This document shows positions 61,906-64,000 of a stretch of DNA of 64,000 nt, piece by piece (position 1 is the stretch's first letter; each line of letters starts with the position of its first letter). The notes under the pieces are model-generated. The model made no database searches. It was given only the letters and a program-made list of their open reading frames with translations, and had not been told where the DNA came from. Origin of the DNA: an uncultured Chitinophaga sp. (GTDB lineage: Bacteria; Bacteroidota; Bacteroidia; Cytophagales; Cyclobacteriaceae). The translations under genes were made by a program, and so were the position numbers. The stretch covers positions 124,001 through 188,000 of the forward strand of contig CABHOK010000014.1 in the NCBI GenBank assembly GCA_902168205.1, in the 5' to 3' direction.

Positions 61906-64000
61906 ATGCGTGTTACTTTTCTTATTGTGTTAACACTCCTTCCTGTATTTACTTTTGCACAAGGCATACGGGGCACCATTGTAGATGAAACCGGCAAACC
62001 TCTTGGGTTTGCATCCATCTTTGTAAAGCAAAACGGATCGGGCACTACGGCCAATGAAAACGGTACGTATGAAATAGCACTCGACTCCGGCCACTACGAA
62101 CTTATATACCAGTATCTCGGGTACGAAACACAGGTACGCATTATCGATGTAGACAATGATTTTGTCTCCGTTAATGTAACACTCAAACCACAGGCAACGG
62201 TATTACCCACTGTAGTGGTGCAAGATGGCAACGAAGACCCGGCCTATACCATTATGCGCAAGGCTATAGCCAAAGCGAACTATCACCGGCAACAACTGGA
62301 CAGCTATACGGCACGGGTATATATCAAAGGCGCTGGCAAGCTTAAAGATTATCCCTGGCTTGCGAAGCGAGCTTTACAAAAAGAAGGCATCGAAAAGAAC
62401 CGGGTATATATATCCGAATCGGTGAGTGAGGTAAAATATACCCGGCCGAACAAGTTCGAAGAAAAAGTTATCTCCATCCGCAGCGATGGTAAAGACAACA
62501 ATACATCTCCTAACCAGTATATATTCGGAAGCTTCTATGAACCGGAAATACAGGGCACTATTTCACCCTTGGCACCGAAAGCATTTTCATACTATAAATT
62601 TGAATACCTGGGCACATTCCAGGATCGCAACTATGAAGTAAGCAAGATAAAAGTAACACCACGCTTAAAGGGCGACAACGTAGTGGAGGGTGTGATTAAC
62701 ATTGTAGAAGGCTGGTGGAGCATTCACAGTCTCGACATTAACACCAGCAAAATGGGTATACAGGTATACATCAAAGCTATATATGCACCGATAGAAGATA
62801 AAGCATGGATGCCGGTATCGCACCAATTCAGAGTGGAGGGAAGGGCATTCGGCTTTGAAGCAGAATTTAAATACCTGGCTACTGTTAGCGACTACAAAAT
62901 CAAACTAAACCCTGCCCTATATGTTGACAACGACAAGATGGAGGTGATCGATGAGAAAGTACAGAAGGAAGAAGCAAAAAAAATAGAACAGAACAAACCA
63001 TCAACGGCTGCAAAGAAAAACAAAGATGCAGATAATCTCAAGCAACTTCAAAACCGACTCGAATCCGGAAAAGAAATTACCCGCAAGGAGCTCAACAAAA
63101 TGATGAAAGAGTATGAGAAGCAGGAGTTGAAGCGACAGAAAGAACCCGAAGTAATTTCAGATAACACCTTTAAGATTGATAGTGGTGCCTATAAAAAAGA
63201 CTCTACCTATTGGGCTTCCATTCGTCCCGTACCGCTTACCACAGAAGAAGTGAAGGGCTATCAGAAGTCCGATAGCATGGCTACCGTTGCACGCAGAGCC
63301 GAAGAAGGCGATACGCTCAAAGCCTCCAAGCACAAAGGCTTTCAACCGTGGGATCTGTTGATTGGTGACACCTATAAAATATCGAAGCATTCCAATTTCA
63401 AAATACATTTCCCCATGCCCGGATTCAATACTGTAGAAGGCTGGAACCTGGTATATAAAGTATCATTCGGAACTATATTACAGGACACTAACAAAACACG
63501 CCTCACCATTACCCCGGCCTTCCGTTACGCATTCTCACGCGAAGTAGCTTCGGGTAACCTTAAGTTCCAATTGCGTAATCAGAAATACAGGTTAGAGCTG
63601 GAAGGTGGTCGCTATATAAAACAGTTTAACGCAGATGAACCTATACTTCCTATTGTCAATACATTTACCACGTTGTTCCTAGAGAAGAACCTGATGAAGC
63701 TATACGAACGGAGGTATATCGATTTGAATTACCGCAGAAAGCTTAGCCAGTATGTTACGGTAAATGGAGGACTCTCCATAAACAGACGTTACATGCTGTC
63801 TAACACTACGAATGATAAACTGATCGATCGAAAAAGTGTTGAAGGGTATACGAGCAACATGCCCTACAGTGAAGAATTACCTCTTACCGGATTTGGTATT
63901 CATAATGCTTTGATCGGTTCGTTACAGATAACAGCACGGCCCTGGCTCAAATACCAGATACGCAATGGAAAGAAATACGAAATCGGAAGTTCATCGCCTA
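61906..64000 (+). CDS. DUF5686/CarbopepD outer-membrane protein, 5' part (runs off the window)
   Basis: The frame is open from 61864 to the right edge. The start at 61906 (MRVTFLIVLTLLPVFTFAQG) gives a clean signal peptide; 61864 is an alternative. A CarbopepD-like domain (GIRGTIVDETGKPLGFASIFVK) is followed by the DUF5686 pattern (DPAYTIMRKAIAKANYHRQQL, YTARVYIKGAG). A central lysine/glutamate-rich stretch of about 80 residues follows, and then strand-rich sequence. These proteins are outer-membrane barrels of unknown function, widespread in Bacteroidota. At least 698 residues lie in the window. Confidence 0.85.
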   Translation, partial: MRVTFLIVLTLLPVFTFAQGIRGTIVDETGKPLGFASIFVKQNGSGTTANENGTYEIALDSGHYELIYQYLGYETQVRIIDVDNDFVSVNVTLKPQATVLPTVVVQDGNEDPAYTIMRKAIAKANYHRQQLDSYTARVYIKGAGKLKDYPWLAKRALQKEGIEKNRVYISESVSEVKYTRPNKFEEKVISIRSDGKDNNTSPNQYIFGSFYEPEIQGTISPLAPKAFSYYKFEYLGTFQDRNYEVSKIKVTPRLKGDNVVEGVINIVEGWWSIHSLDINTSKMGIQVYIKAIYAPIEDKAWMPVSHQFRVEGRAFGFEAEFKYLATVSDYKIKLNPALYVDNDKMEVIDEKVQKEEAKKIEQNKPSTAAKKNKDADNLKQLQNRLESGKEITRKELNKMMKEYEKQELKRQKEPEVISDNTFKIDSGAYKKDSTYWASIRPVPLTTEEVKGYQKSDSMATVARRAEEGDTLKASKHKGFQPWDLLIGDTYKISKHSNFKIHFPMPGFNTVEGWNLVYKVSFGTILQDTNKTRLTITPAFRYAFSREVASGNLKFQLRNQKYRLELEGGRYIKQFNADEPILPIVNTFTTLFLEKNLMKLYERRYIDLNYRRKLSQYVTVNGGLSINRRYMLSNTTNDKLIDRKSVEGYTSNMPYSEELPLTGFGIHNALIGSLQITARPWLKYQIRNGKKYEIGSSSP

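Overview
The window looks like chromosomal DNA of a Bacteroidota bacterium, most likely of the order Cytophagales. The evidence is a SusC/SusD pair, an ECF sigma/FecR pair, several carboxypeptidase-regulatory-like (CarbopepD) domains, DUF4293, DUF4254 and DUF5686 family proteins, an almost complete lack of Shine-Dalgarno sites, and promoters of the TAnnTTTG type in front of the tRNA and rplU genes. I see no prophage, transposase, CRISPR array or rRNA. Most of the window is housekeeping and envelope genes; the accessory character is concentrated in the sigma-factor loci at 46-50 kb and 55-61 kb.

Layout. 1-7 kb (minus strand): 5' three quarters of gltB, then mnmD, ispF, truA and a 3-oxoadipyl-CoA-type thiolase. 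7-9.6 kb (plus): DUF4293 membrane protein and htpG. 9.6-14.4 kb (minus): a geranylgeranylglyceryl-phosphate synthase in an operon with a holin-like membrane protein, a Na/Pi cotransporter, an overlooked 58-residue membrane protein and an M20 amidohydrolase. 14.6-18.5 kb (plus): a DUF1080/PA14 protein and a glucose-dehydrogenase-like propeller with a C-terminal cytochrome c, a probable 3-keto-sugar oxidation pair. 19.5-19.8 kb: tRNA-Val(TAC) and a decayed second copy of it with its terminator. 20-27 kb: M48 protease, sugar-acid dehydratase plus SDR, and a PD40/OmpA protein. 27-31 kb: nrdAB, with DnaA-box-like sites upstream. 31-37 kb: rplU-rpmA and a lone susCD pair. 37-46 kb (minus): nfu, a DAACS symporter, aroC, batD, queG, a HAD phosphatase, GT9 and DUF4254. 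46-50 kb: ECF sigma, FecR and an unusual STN/CarbopepD/repeat protein. 50-54 kb (minus): desaturase, phosphatidylserine decarboxylase, glutamate dehydrogenase. 54-55.5 kb: OsmC, SemiSWEET, a 56-residue protein and a Cys-rich copper-binding-type four-helix protein. 55.6-61 kb: ECF sigma with an anti-sigma/TonB fusion, a divergent CarbopepD-vWA protein, a third ECF sigma with a zinc anti-sigma, gmk and nadD. The window ends inside a DUF5686-type outer-membrane protein.

The most unusual material is the two signalling modules. In the first, ECF and FecR are coupled to an STN-CarbopepD protein carrying about twelve 14-17-residue repeats instead of a TonB-dependent receptor. In the second, one polypeptide joins an anti-sigma-like cytoplasmic region, one membrane helix, a Pro/Glu-rich linker, a CarbopepD domain with a TonB-box-like motif and a TonB C-terminal domain. 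It is cotranscribed with its ECF sigma and diverges from a vWA protein bearing a related CarbopepD domain. A second recurring theme is short intergenic tracts built from imperfectly repeated local words (near 4.35, 4.9, 5.7, 13.1, 24.5 and 42.4 kb).
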